A DNA stretch of 46,752 bases from a virus, in IMG/VR virus record IMGVR_UViG_3300049893_001349, positions 1 to 46,752 of that record; one strand, given 5' to 3'. Both the position numbers and the translations under genes were made by a program. The notes beneath the pieces are model-generated. The model saw nothing but the letters and a program-made list of their open reading frames with translations, had not been told where the DNA came from and ran no database searches. The first letter of the stretch is position 1. Each line of letters begins with the position of its first letter. Of the stretch, positions 1-7,322 are shown one piece after another.

Positions 1-13
1 GAAACTGCTTAAT

Positions 14-208
14 ATGGCTAAGAAAAAGGAAATAGGCTCGGATAATACTGAGCCTACTACCTTTGAGTATGAAAAGGTAGACGAAAAAGGGGTTTATAAA
101 ATTGAAATCCTAAAGGACGTGAACGGGCTTAAAGTCGGAGACATTAAAGAAGTGTCTGGAAGCGTAGCAAATGCCCTTGGTATTAAAGGTATCGCAAAAA
201 TTAAATGA
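14..208 (+). CDS. Small head-module protein, unknown function
   Basis: Protein of 64 residues lying directly downstream of the major capsid gene once the circle is closed (capsid stop at 46530-46532, this ATG at 14, equivalent to 46534). It is lysine and glutamate rich, with a short folded-looking C-terminal part (residues about 37-60: NGLKVGDIKEVSG followed by a small helix). It overlaps the next gene by ATGA. The position between capsid and connector genes fits a head-stabilising or head-completion factor, but I recognise no family. No cysteines, signal peptide or membrane segment. Confidence 0.75.
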   Translation: MAKKKEIGSDNTEPTTFEYEKVDEKGVYKIEILKDVNGLKVGDIKEVSGSVANALGIKGIAKIK

Positions 209-633
209 GAAAACTATTATTCATGGCCTTAGTGTTACTAGGTATCACAGCCAACGCTCAGACAATCGCTTTCACTACTTCAAACGGTCAAGCGACAGAC
301 ACAGTGACCAATACTGGAACTGATTACGCACAATTGTTAACGAATAACAAGTATGACCTTGTGACCATCACAGGTGTTTTTACTAAGATTTCGGGAACGT
401 TGGGCGGAACTGCAACATTGCAAGGTTCGAATGACGGCACGAACTTCGAAAGTGTCAACACGGGTGTAATGTGGAACGCTTCGGCTTCGGCGGCTTATAC
501 AGTTACCAATACCACAGGGGCTCAGGTTAATACGTGGCACTTGAAAGGAAGCCCGTTCAAATATTATAGAATATCTTGGACTGGAACGGGAACTATGGTA
601 GGATCGATTAAAGGGTACGCAACTCTAAGATAA
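205..633 (+). CDS. Exported-looking beta-rich protein in the head module
   Basis: Protein of 142 residues. Residues 1-19 look like a signal peptide: MRK, a hydrophobic core LLFMALVLLGI, then an ANAQ-T cleavage region typical of Bacteroidota. The rest is Thr/Gly/Ser/Asn-rich and beta-like (SGTLGGTATLQGSNDGTNFE, then YYRISWTGTGTMVGSIKGYATL), resembling small Ig-like or carbohydrate-binding decoration folds. It is coupled by ATGA to the preceding gene and followed 6 bases later by the connector gene. A signal peptide on a gene in a head operon is odd, because virion parts assemble in the cytoplasm. It may be a secreted factor or the N-terminus may be part of the fold. Confidence 0.8.
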   Translation: MRKLLFMALVLLGITANAQTIAFTTSNGQATDTVTNTGTDYAQLLTNNKYDLVTITGVFTKISGTLGGTATLQGSNDGTNFESVNTGVMWNASASAAYTVTNTTGAQVNTWHLKGSPFKYYRISWTGTGTMVGSIKGYATLR

Positions 634-639
634 TTTAAG

Positions 640-1131
640 ATGGGCTTGATTGTTGACAAAGCGGACTTTGTAGGTAAATACAACCTGACTAAAAGCATAA
701 CGGACAAGATTGACGCTTTCATTTCGCAATACGAAACGAAGCTAATTTATGAGCTGCTCGGCAAAGAGCTGGGTGATTTGTTCATTGCCGATTTGTCCAA
801 CCAAGCCCCTCAATCAGTTCGTTTCACGGATATTTTTGGATACTTGGAAGTTGAGATTTATTGTGAAGACGTTGTATCGGATGGTATCAAGGATATGTTG
901 TTAGGATTTATTTACACGTACTACAAACGTGACTATCCAATTCAGGATAGCATGGTAGGAAGTGTACAAAATGATTCCGAAACAGCTCAAAAGGTAAATC
1001 TTTCCTTTACTCTCAGACCTTACAATGACTCCGTGCGCTCACACAATGTCATCCAAACGTACATGAAACGGAATTATTCAACTTATCCAGAATTTAATGG
1101 TAAGGAAAAGAGATATGCTGGCTTGATATGA
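640..1131 (+). CDS. Putative head-tail connector (gp6-like adaptor)
   Basis: Protein of 163 residues, mainly helical in the N-terminal two thirds (DKIDAFISQYETKLIYELLGKELGDLF; IKDMLLGFIYTYYKRDYPIQ), as in HK97 gp6/SPP1 gp15-type adaptors, which form a ring under the portal. Identification is by helix pattern and by position, first of three small genes between capsid and tail protein. It overlaps the following gene by four bases (ATGA), which suggests translational coupling. Exact family not confirmed. Confidence 0.6.
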   Translation: MGLIVDKADFVGKYNLTKSITDKIDAFISQYETKLIYELLGKELGDLFIADLSNQAPQSVRFTDIFGYLEVEIYCEDVVSDGIKDMLLGFIYTYYKRDYPIQDSMVGSVQNDSETAQKVNLSFTLRPYNDSVRSHNVIQTYMKRNYSTYPEFNGKEKRYAGLI

Positions 1132-1817
1132 CAATCGAAACACCCGAAATAATTAGGTCGGTTATTGCCGACTTAAAGCCAAAACTAAAGGTAAAATCAG
1201 TAGTTGCAGATGGCGACTATTTTAAGGCTTTCGTTTGTAAGTCCTACTATTTGGCCAAAGGGGCTATTGTTGTTATTAACTCGGAAACCTACGAAGTAAA
1301 GGATGCCAAGTCAAACGATTACGTGATACTTGATAAAACTATTGCAGTAGGGGAATACGAACTCCCTGCGATGTATTACAAGCATGGAAGTATTTTACAG
1401 ACCAGTGCGGAGCTCCAAACGGTATCAAGTGACATGTACGCAATTACGCCAATGGCATATCTTAGACGACCAATACGAGAGGACTTTCAGCTTGGTGATT
1501 CTGCGATAGATAGAAATGCCGATATTACCATTTTCTTTTTGACGCAAGCTAATTTCAACGAATGGGAAACAGAGGAACATGACAGTAACGCCGTTGTCCC
1601 AATGCGAAATATGGCCTATGCGTTTATTGATTTGGTAAACAAAAAGCGTGATTTATTTACAGAGGTCAAAGAGTTTACTTTGGAAGACAGGATAAAATTC
1701 GGGGTGGTTTCTGATTTGGGAGTTCAAGATAAAGCGTATTTCAATATCATGCTTTCAGGGGTTCAGTTGGATATTAATTTAGGAATTAAGAAAAACGAAA
1801 ATTGTAATTGCAAATAA
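1128..1817 (+). CDS. Putative neck / tail-completion protein
   Basis: Protein of 229 residues starting inside the stop of the connector gene. Mixed alpha/beta; a beta-rich N-terminal part (VVADGDYFKAFVCKSYYLAKG, INSETYEVKDAKSNDYVIL) suggests a small barrel that might bind a ring partner. Located between the connector and the probable major tail protein, where head-closure and tail-terminator genes usually sit. Ends with KKNENCNCK, two cysteines near the C-terminus. Function inferred from order only. Confidence 0.5.
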   Translation: MTIETPEIIRSVIADLKPKLKVKSVVADGDYFKAFVCKSYYLAKGAIVVINSETYEVKDAKSNDYVILDKTIAVGEYELPAMYYKHGSILQTSAELQTVSSDMYAITPMAYLRRPIREDFQLGDSAIDRNADITIFFLTQANFNEWETEEHDSNAVVPMRNMAYAFIDLVNKKRDLFTEVKEFTLEDRIKFGVVSDLGVQDKAYFNIMLSGVQLDINLGIKKNENCNCK

Positions 1818-1819
1818 TT

Positions 1820-2740
1820 ATGAGTGAAATTTGTTCATGTGGGAGTGGCTTAGGGAACACAGGTGTTCCAGACTGCTACAAAAGTATCAAGGTTGCTACT
1901 GGCATCATTTTTGTCCCTACGTACAAAGCCGATGGAACAAGGGTGAAAATCGCAGCAGGCACAACGCTTGACGAAACGTACTTTACAGATGCTGTAAATG
2001 AAGCGGACAAACAAGACAGATGGTATCCAATGCAAGGAATTACCAACGTAACAAGCGAGCAAGGAGATCCAATCTATGATGAAGCGTCAAACGGTTCTAA
2101 GTCGTTTGTTCGTCAAGGTGTTAGACCTATGTCTTTCGAAGTTAGAACGGGTGGTTCTGTTTTGGTGAAACAAACCAACGCAGGAAAGTGTACGCTTACT
2201 TCGTTTTTCCTTATCGATGCCGAAAATAAACTTATAGGTTTAGATTTGACAGGAACGAATGAGTTTTTGTATCCAATTCCAGTTCAAAGGGAATCTTTGA
2301 ACGCAAAATACATCATGGCTACTGATTCGACAGTGGAAAAGGTGTCTATTGCGTTCGATTGGGATATGGCAGTATCAGACGGTCAGCTATCGTACATGGA
2401 TGTAGAAGACGACGTTATTTTAACCGACCTTAAAGGGTTACTAGATGTCAAGGCAACTTACTCAGGTATTTCTCAAACAGGCGTTACAATCACGTTGGAA
2501 GAAATATACGGCGGTGTAGGAAGTAAAAACAAAGTTTCGGGGCTTGTGTCTGGAGATTTTGTATTCTACAATGTTACCGATTCTTCGGCTGTTACAGCAT
2601 CTACGTTTACCGAGACTTCGGATGGTGTTTACGCTGTTACGTTCACTTCTCAAACAGTTGCGGATGTCATTCGAGTAACGCCAACCAAAAACCGTTACGA
2701 CTTTTCGGCGGTTGTTGCGAAAACGTTCACGATTGCATAA
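1820..2740 (+). CDS. Putative major tail tube protein
   Basis: I chose the ATG at 1820 (MSEICSCGSGLGNTG) over a TTG 12 bases upstream that would overlap the previous gene; this gives 306 residues. The protein is beta-rich, with an N-terminal Cys cluster (CSCGSG, and PDC soon after), a central tube-like domain, and a C-terminal domain of about 95 residues (ISQTGVTITLEEIYGGVGSKNK onward) that resembles an extra Ig-like domain on tail tube subunits. It is the last gene before a strong terminator, as expected for an abundant structural product. Tail tube is the best guess by position and size. Confidence 0.6.
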   Translation: MSEICSCGSGLGNTGVPDCYKSIKVATGIIFVPTYKADGTRVKIAAGTTLDETYFTDAVNEADKQDRWYPMQGITNVTSEQGDPIYDEASNGSKSFVRQGVRPMSFEVRTGGSVLVKQTNAGKCTLTSFFLIDAENKLIGLDLTGTNEFLYPIPVQRESLNAKYIMATDSTVEKVSIAFDWDMAVSDGQLSYMDVEDDVILTDLKGLLDVKATYSGISQTGVTITLEEIYGGVGSKNKVSGLVSGDFVFYNVTDSSAVTASTFTETSDGVYAVTFTSQTVADVIRVTPTKNRYDFSAVVAKTFTIA

Positions 2741-2762
2741 GTTGAATTGATCTAAAAAAGAG

Positions 2763-2791
2763 AAAGCCCTGTTTAATCGCAGGGCTTTTTT
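2763..2791 (+). terminator. Rho-independent terminator of the head operon
   Basis: Perfect 9-bp stem AAAGCCCTG / CAGGGCTTT with an 8-base loop, running into a T tract. It lies 22 bases after the stop of the probable tail tube gene and closes the packaging/head transcript. Confidence 0.9.
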
Positions 2792-2825
2792 GGAATTGCT
2801 TGAATATGCTCATTAGTAGCAAGTG

Positions 2826-3221
2826 CTACCATTCTGTATCAACACCAACTTGTATAAAGTCAACACTTTCCGAATAATATCCGTTACTTTCACCAAACCA
2901 ACGAATATCTACATAACCTTTTATCGTTGCTAATTTGTAAAATGTCCACGTACAAGAACCCCAATCGTTAGCTGTTTTTGTTTTTTGTTTATCTTCTTCT
3001 GAAGTTGGTTCATAGTTTGATATTTCTTCAGCTAATAAAATAGGTGTTCCAATCAAATCTTCTAAGTCACCGTTAATATCTTCGATGTGGACACTTTCAC
3101 AACAATCTTGGGCATGATACATTTTATATGTTGTACCATCATTAACAATGAAGATTATTGCATCCTCATTTTTTTCAATCTTTGTAAGTGTTTTGCCTAC
3201 TAAGTCTTTGATTTTTGCCAT
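2826..3221 (-). CDS. Reversed accessory protein (DUF7448-like)
   Basis: The only minus-strand gene within the structural block. I use the ATG at 3221 ([17 protein letters not shown]; 131 residues) rather than one 27 bases further upstream. The protein has a conserved-looking pattern: LVGKTLTKI, a [18 protein letters not shown] stretch, [12 protein letters not shown], then a [31 protein letters not shown]-terminal sheet. This resembles a small family found in many phages and recorded, as far as I recall, as DUF7448; role unknown. Placement between two operons with its own direction fits a moron. The region upstream on the minus strand has only a weak promoter-like CGTATTTG. Confidence 0.8.
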   Translation of the reverse strand: MAKIKDLVGKTLTKIEKNEDAIIFIVNDGTTYKMYHAQDCCESVHIEDINGDLEDLIGTPILLAEEISNYEPTSEEDKQKTKTANDWGSCTWTFYKLATIKGYVDIRWFGESNGYYSESVDFIQVGVDTEW

Positions 3222-3323
3222 TGTATTTGTTTCGTTTTTTTTGTTCAAATACGACGCAATTTAATAAAAAAGTGTTACAAATCAATAGAATAAACACAAA
3301 TTAAATAAGACGCTTAAAATTCG

Positions 3324-3331
3324 TACATTTG
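3324..3331 (+). promoter_or_regulatory. Promoter -7 box TACATTTG for the tail operon
   Basis: Matches the Bacteroidota -7 consensus TAnnTTTG and restarts transcription after the terminator at 2763 and the reversed gene. The start codon of the next gene lies only 4 bases downstream, so the message would have almost no leader. No clear -33 TTG is seen. Confidence 0.55.
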
Positions 3332-3335
3332 TCAC

Positions 3336-3809
3336 ATGGGACGCTGGTTGAATAGCCTTTACAAGTTAGCCGAAAACGCACTGGAGCTGGATGAAGACGT
3401 TCTAGTCAAGTTCTATGTAATCGGACACGAAAAAGAAGTATTAGACTTAAACCGACTAGACCAGTTATACATACAAGGAGAGAACGCAGACGGGCGTATA
3501 ATTGGGGTGTATTCGGCTGTTACCGAGTACTTAACGCAAGGCCAAAGCTACACGTATGAAGGCGTAACTACGAGAAAGCTCGAAGGCCACAAGATGACGC
3601 TTTTCAACTCAGGTGATTTCTTCAAAACATTTGATATAAAATATGAAAACGACGGCTTTAGGATACTCGCAGACGACACAAAGGACGACACCCATTTACT
3701 CAATCGTTATCCAAAAATTATCGGCCTTTCGGACGAAAGCAAAGTCAAGCTTATCGAAATGCTTAAACCTTATTTACTTGCCTCTATTAGAAAGATACTT
3801 AGAAAGTAG
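3336..3809 (+). CDS. Putative tail assembly chaperone (gpG-like)
   Basis: Protein of 157 residues just upstream of the tape measure gene, the standard place for the tail chaperone pair. Its 3' end overlaps by about 170 bases a second open frame that continues to the tape measure start. This is the arrangement of lambda G/GT and the equivalents in most long-tailed phages, where a programmed frameshift makes a minor extended product. The C-terminus is hydrophobic and basic (KLIEMLKPYLLASIRKILRK). First gene after the promoter at 3324. Assignment is by position and architecture, not by sequence recognition. Confidence 0.7.
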   Translation: MGRWLNSLYKLAENALELDEDVLVKFYVIGHEKEVLDLNRLDQLYIQGENADGRIIGVYSAVTEYLTQGQSYTYEGVTTRKLEGHKMTLFNSGDFFKTFDIKYENDGFRILADDTKDDTHLLNRYPKIIGLSDESKVKLIEMLKPYLLASIRKILRK

Positions 3810-4236
3810 ATTTTGGTGCGATCCTGCCACAATGCCTTTGGGTGTGTATATTGAGTTTGTGGACACGAATGATTTTACACTACTTAGGAAAGGTAAACCT
3901 TGGTTTAAATTGGAGCAAAAAGCATGTGAGCTATTTGAGGATAGATTGGTAGAAATTACGGGATATTCGCCTGATTTCGTGGAAATGCTTAGGTGTCGCA
4001 TACGTATTTTGAGCCTACAACTAGAACAGGACAAGGAAGGTCGTAGGTTTAACGAAGCTCTTATAAACAAGGAAATTCAAGACTTGGAAATGATGCGTAA
4101 CAGGTCTGGAAAAAGCGATATTTACGAGACACTTGCAAGCGTTGAATCTACATTAGGGTATCAGTTGAACAAGCAAAAGACTACCGTAAAGGAATTCTAT
4201 AAAAACATTTCATATCTTAAAAAGGTTAAAAAGTAA
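3643..4236 (+). CDS. Second frame of the tail chaperone (gpT-like), probably made by frameshift
   Basis: This frame opens after an in-frame TAA at 3637-3639 and runs to 4236, overlapping the tape measure start (TAATG). It lies in the +1 frame relative to the upstream gene. The segment before the upstream stop (residues about 1-50, MKTTALGYSQTTQRTT) looks like out-of-frame translation; the part after 3810 (FWCDPATMPLGVYIEFVD onward) looks like real protein, ending in coiled coil and KKVKK. The likely product is therefore a fusion of about 299 residues (one base skipped) or 300 (two bases back), not an independent protein. No start signal is seen inside the overlap. Confidence 0.65.
   Translation: MKTTALGYSQTTQRTTPIYSIVIQKLSAFRTKAKSSLSKCLNLIYLPLLERYLESRFWCDPATMPLGVYIEFVDTNDFTLLRKGKPWFKLEQKACELFEDRLVEITGYSPDFVEMLRCRIRILSLQLEQDKEGRRFNEALINKEIQDLEMMRNRSGKSDIYETLASVESTLGYQLNKQKTTVKEFYKNISYLKKVKK
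3798..3810 (+). other. Candidate programmed frameshift site
   Basis: The end of the upstream chaperone frame reads CTT AGA AAG TAG. Slipping +1 from CTT to TTA keeps a leucine codon and enters the downstream frame (TTA GAA AGT AGA TTT TGG). The string CTT AGA resembles the +1 shift heptamer of yeast Ty1 (CUU AGG C), and the stop codon follows two codons later. A -2 shift, as reported for Mu-like phages, would reach the same frame. The exact slip point is inference; any site in 3640-3809 is possible. Confidence 0.4.
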
Positions 4237-7200
4237 TGGCCGAAAGCGATAAAATAAAGCACTCCGAACTGATAGAAAAGGACGTGTTTAAGCCTACGAT
4301 TGAGGAGGCTATGGAGTTAATTAAAGTTTTGGATGGCATTACCGAAGGACTTAAAAAGATGTCCGAGGCGGCCACAAAACAAGCAAAAAAGAAGTCAACC
4401 ATACTAAGCGATCCGAAGCAAATAAAAGAGGCTTCCAAGGCTATTGCAGAAGCTGAAAAAGCCCGTTTGCAGTATATAAATGCCGAAATAGCCGCAACAA
4501 AGTTAAGAGCTAAAATACAGGAAGAGGCTAACAAAAAAGAAAAGGCTCAGAAAATAGAGATGACCGCCCAACAAAAGGCACAAGCGGCGGTTAATGCTAA
4601 GATAGCGAAACAGGAGCAAGACGAGGCGAACGCAATGGCCATACTGAACGATGAACGTTTAGGAACTGAAGCGAAGTTGACCGCTCAGGCTACTTTGTTG
4701 AGAATCGAAAGGGCAAAACTGAAAGACACGGATGCCAACTACCAGAGCGAACTTGAAAGGATAAACAAGCTACTCGATGAAAACACGGCTAAGCAAAAGC
4801 AAAACGGAGACCAGTTAACGAAACAACGTTTAAACGTCGGAAACTATACCGAATCAGTTCGTGAGGCAATTGATTCAAGCGAACTACTGGGCGATTCATT
4901 CGCCAACATGGGACGTGAAAGTAAAATTGCTGTTGCTGGGCTGAATAAGATTTACGGTGCGCTAATCAAAACTAGAGATCAGTTTAAAGAGTCACAAAAC
5001 GCAGGCGGTAAGTTTAAATCCGTTTTTGGTGGTGCGGCTGCGATTGGCGTTACCGCTTTGGCAGCTGGATTTGGTGCGGCGTTGGCCACGTCTCGAAAGA
5101 TGCAAGTACAAGCTGAAATCTTTGGGCGTACTTTAATGGAAGGATTTGGCCTGTTTGTTTCGGCGTTTGGGAATTATTTCGAAAACAAACTAGTGCCAGA
5201 GTTTAAACTCTTCATCCTTAACATACAAAAAGGCTTTGCATCATTGCCCGAAGTATTAGGTGGTAGTGAGCAAAAGGTAAAGGATATTTCGGCCGAAATG
5301 GAAACTTTGAATAAAAAGTCGGCCGAGTATAAGAATCTGTTTACTGAAATGCCTGAAAAGCTGAAACAAACGGCCAAAGATGTAGAGGAAATAGTCAAGA
5401 TACAGCAAAAGTTGATTGACAAAACGCAAGTTTATAGTCTTCAAATATCAAAACTAAACGCTCAATCCGAAATACAAAACGAGATAGCAAACAGCGAAAC
5501 AATTGCGCTCGAAGACCAAAACGCCGCAAACACAAAAGCACTTTCTCTTACAACTCAAAGAATTTCAAAAGAGCTTGAACTTGCTAAATTGAAACAAAAT
5601 GCGGCTGTTAAGGAAGTAAGGCTGGCTTTGCGAAAAGAAGGAGTTAACGACCAAATAAGCAACAAGGAAATAAAAAATCTTTCATTCATTAATAAGCTAA
5701 AAGAAGAAAACAAAATAAGCACCGACGTTCAGCAAAAGATAGCGGACGCAAGTAATGAGGTGTTGGCAAAACGCAATGAGCTTACTATTTCAAGAATGAA
5801 AAGCGAGCAACTTGCGGCTAAGATTAGTCAAGACCAAGCGAATAGGGATTTGGATATTATTATTGACGGGTACGATGCTTTAAAAACGGTTAATGAAAAG
5901 AAAATTGCAGACGAAACACAGACATTCGAAAAAAGACGGGCTATTCTTGAGGAAACTAAACAACTAGGAGACAAAGCACTTGCAGACGAACAAGCCGTGT
6001 TTGAAAAAGAAACAAAGAAAAGGATTGATTTGCAGTCCTTGGTAGATGAAAAGGACGCAAAAGTTTTGGCGCAAAGAATTAAAGATTTGCATGTTTCTGA
6101 CAATATAGCAGGCCGTATTTTGGAAGCTGTTAAGGAGCGCAGACTGGCAGTTCAAGACCTTGCAGACGCTGAAAGGGAATTGGCTAAATTGGAACGTGAA
6201 AAGAACGAACGGATTAGACAAAGCAAAGCGGCAATTGAGATTCTCAGAGAGGATACTAAACTCCTAAGAATAGAACGTGAACAATCTAAAGAGGAAGCAA
6301 AACAAGGGGCGGCCGATTTGTTCCGTAAAAAGCGATTGATTGAGCTAACTAAAGAACAAGAGGAAGCTGAAAGAAACAGGCTTGATATTCAATTAAAATT
6401 AGACACGGCCGAGGCGAACAAGATAGTTGAGGCAGACGAAAGGGCGCAAAAGTTGCGTGAGATTCACGCCAAATACCATGCGGACGTAACCAAGATGGAA
6501 GAGGATGCTGCCTTAGAACGTGAACGCATTAACAAACAAGCCTTTGATTCAGCAGTAGACTACGCCACAAAAACGACAAACGCCGTGTTGTCTGAATTCG
6601 GGAACGAGATAGACCGCCGCCAAGAACTTGCACAAACTGCAAACCAAATCGAGCAAAACAGGATTCAGCGAAACATTGACCAGCAAAGAGCTTTGGCCGA
6701 AAGAGGTCTTTCGAACAACTTAGCCGCCGAGGAAGCGAGAATACAGAAGGCCGAACAATCAAGATTGGAAGCCGAAAAGAAAGCACAAGAGGAGCGGGAA
6801 ATTATACAGTGGACAGAAGCTTACGTGAACGCATTGAATGCAAGACTAAAACAACCTGGGATAAATCCAAACCTTGCGCCACTTGAGGCTTTGAAAGATG
6901 TAATGCTAGGTAAGGCAATAGGTAAGACGCTTGTCCAATTTGCGGCCGATGGTAATGACGACGTGCAAGGGCCTGGAACTACTACAAGCGATTCAATCCC
7001 GTTCATGCTTTCGAAGCACGAGGGAGTAGTGAAGGCTTCAGCAAACATGGAAAACAGAGGTGTAGTGTCTAGTCTGAATGATGACACTTTTAAGCAGAAG
7101 TATATCCCAATCGAAGAGGCTCAGAATATTGGGGGCACATCTTATGACATAATAAGCCTTAACGCTTTGGCAAAACAAAACGGAAAAATTGTTTCCTTAT

Positions 7201-7322
7201 TGGAAGACATCAAAGCGAAACCAGTTCAAATGGTTCATGTTGACAGTTTCGGAAATCTAATCGAGACGTTGCACGAGCAAGGGATGAAAAAAGTAATAAC
7301 CCACAAACGTAGGGCTCTATGA
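4236..7322 (+). CDS. Tape measure protein
   Basis: Protein of 1,028 residues, the longest in the genome. It is dominated by charged coiled coil (residues about 60-215 and 330-880, rich in A/E/K/Q/R heptads) with one hydrophobic stretch at about 265-310 (GGAAAIGVTALAAGFGAALATS, then GFGLFVSAFGNYFE). The C-terminal part (about 915-960, GTTTSDSIPFMLSKHEG and VVKASANMENRG) is the type of globular end seen in tape measures of Bacteroidota phages. Its length sets tail length, and the hydrophobic segment may enter the host membrane at injection. It overlaps both neighbours by 1-4 bases. Confidence 0.92.
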   Translation: MAESDKIKHSELIEKDVFKPTIEEAMELIKVLDGITEGLKKMSEAATKQAKKKSTILSDPKQIKEASKAIAEAEKARLQYINAEIAATKLRAKIQEEANKKEKAQKIEMTAQQKAQAAVNAKIAKQEQDEANAMAILNDERLGTEAKLTAQATLLRIERAKLKDTDANYQSELERINKLLDENTAKQKQNGDQLTKQRLNVGNYTESVREAIDSSELLGDSFANMGRESKIAVAGLNKIYGALIKTRDQFKESQNAGGKFKSVFGGAAAIGVTALAAGFGAALATSRKMQVQAEIFGRTLMEGFGLFVSAFGNYFENKLVPEFKLFILNIQKGFASLPEVLGGSEQKVKDISAEMETLNKKSAEYKNLFTEMPEKLKQTAKDVEEIVKIQQKLIDKTQVYSLQISKLNAQSEIQNEIANSETIALEDQNAANTKALSLTTQRISKELELAKLKQNAAVKEVRLALRKEGVNDQISNKEIKNLSFINKLKEENKISTDVQQKIADASNEVLAKRNELTISRMKSEQLAAKISQDQANRDLDIIIDGYDALKTVNEKKIADETQTFEKRRAILEETKQLGDKALADEQAVFEKETKKRIDLQSLVDEKDAKVLAQRIKDLHVSDNIAGRILEAVKERRLAVQDLADAERELAKLEREKNERIRQSKAAIEILREDTKLLRIEREQSKEEAKQGAADLFRKKRLIELTKEQEEAERNRLDIQLKLDTAEANKIVEADERAQKLREIHAKYHADVTKMEEDAALERERINKQAFDSAVDYATKTTNAVLSEFGNEIDRRQELAQTANQIEQNRIQRNIDQQRALAERGLSNNLAAEEARIQKAEQSRLEAEKKAQEEREIIQWTEAYVNALNARLKQPGINPNLAPLEALKDVMLGKAIGKTLVQFAADGNDDVQGPGTTTSDSIPFMLSKHEGVVKASANMENRGVVSSLNDDTFKQKYIPIEEAQNIGGTSYDIISLNALAKQNGKIVSLLEDIKAKPVQMVHVDSFGNLIETLHEQGMKKVITHKRRAL

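Larger units (their letters stand above)
1..695. repeat. Left copy of terminal redundancy (circular genome closure)
   Basis: Bases 1-118 and 582-695 are found again at 46521-46638 and 46639-46752. The overlap shows that the window is a circular or circularly permuted phage genome of about 46,520 bp opened just after the capsid gene. The left copy is the intact version: it keeps bases 119-581, which are absent from the right copy. Confidence 0.9.
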
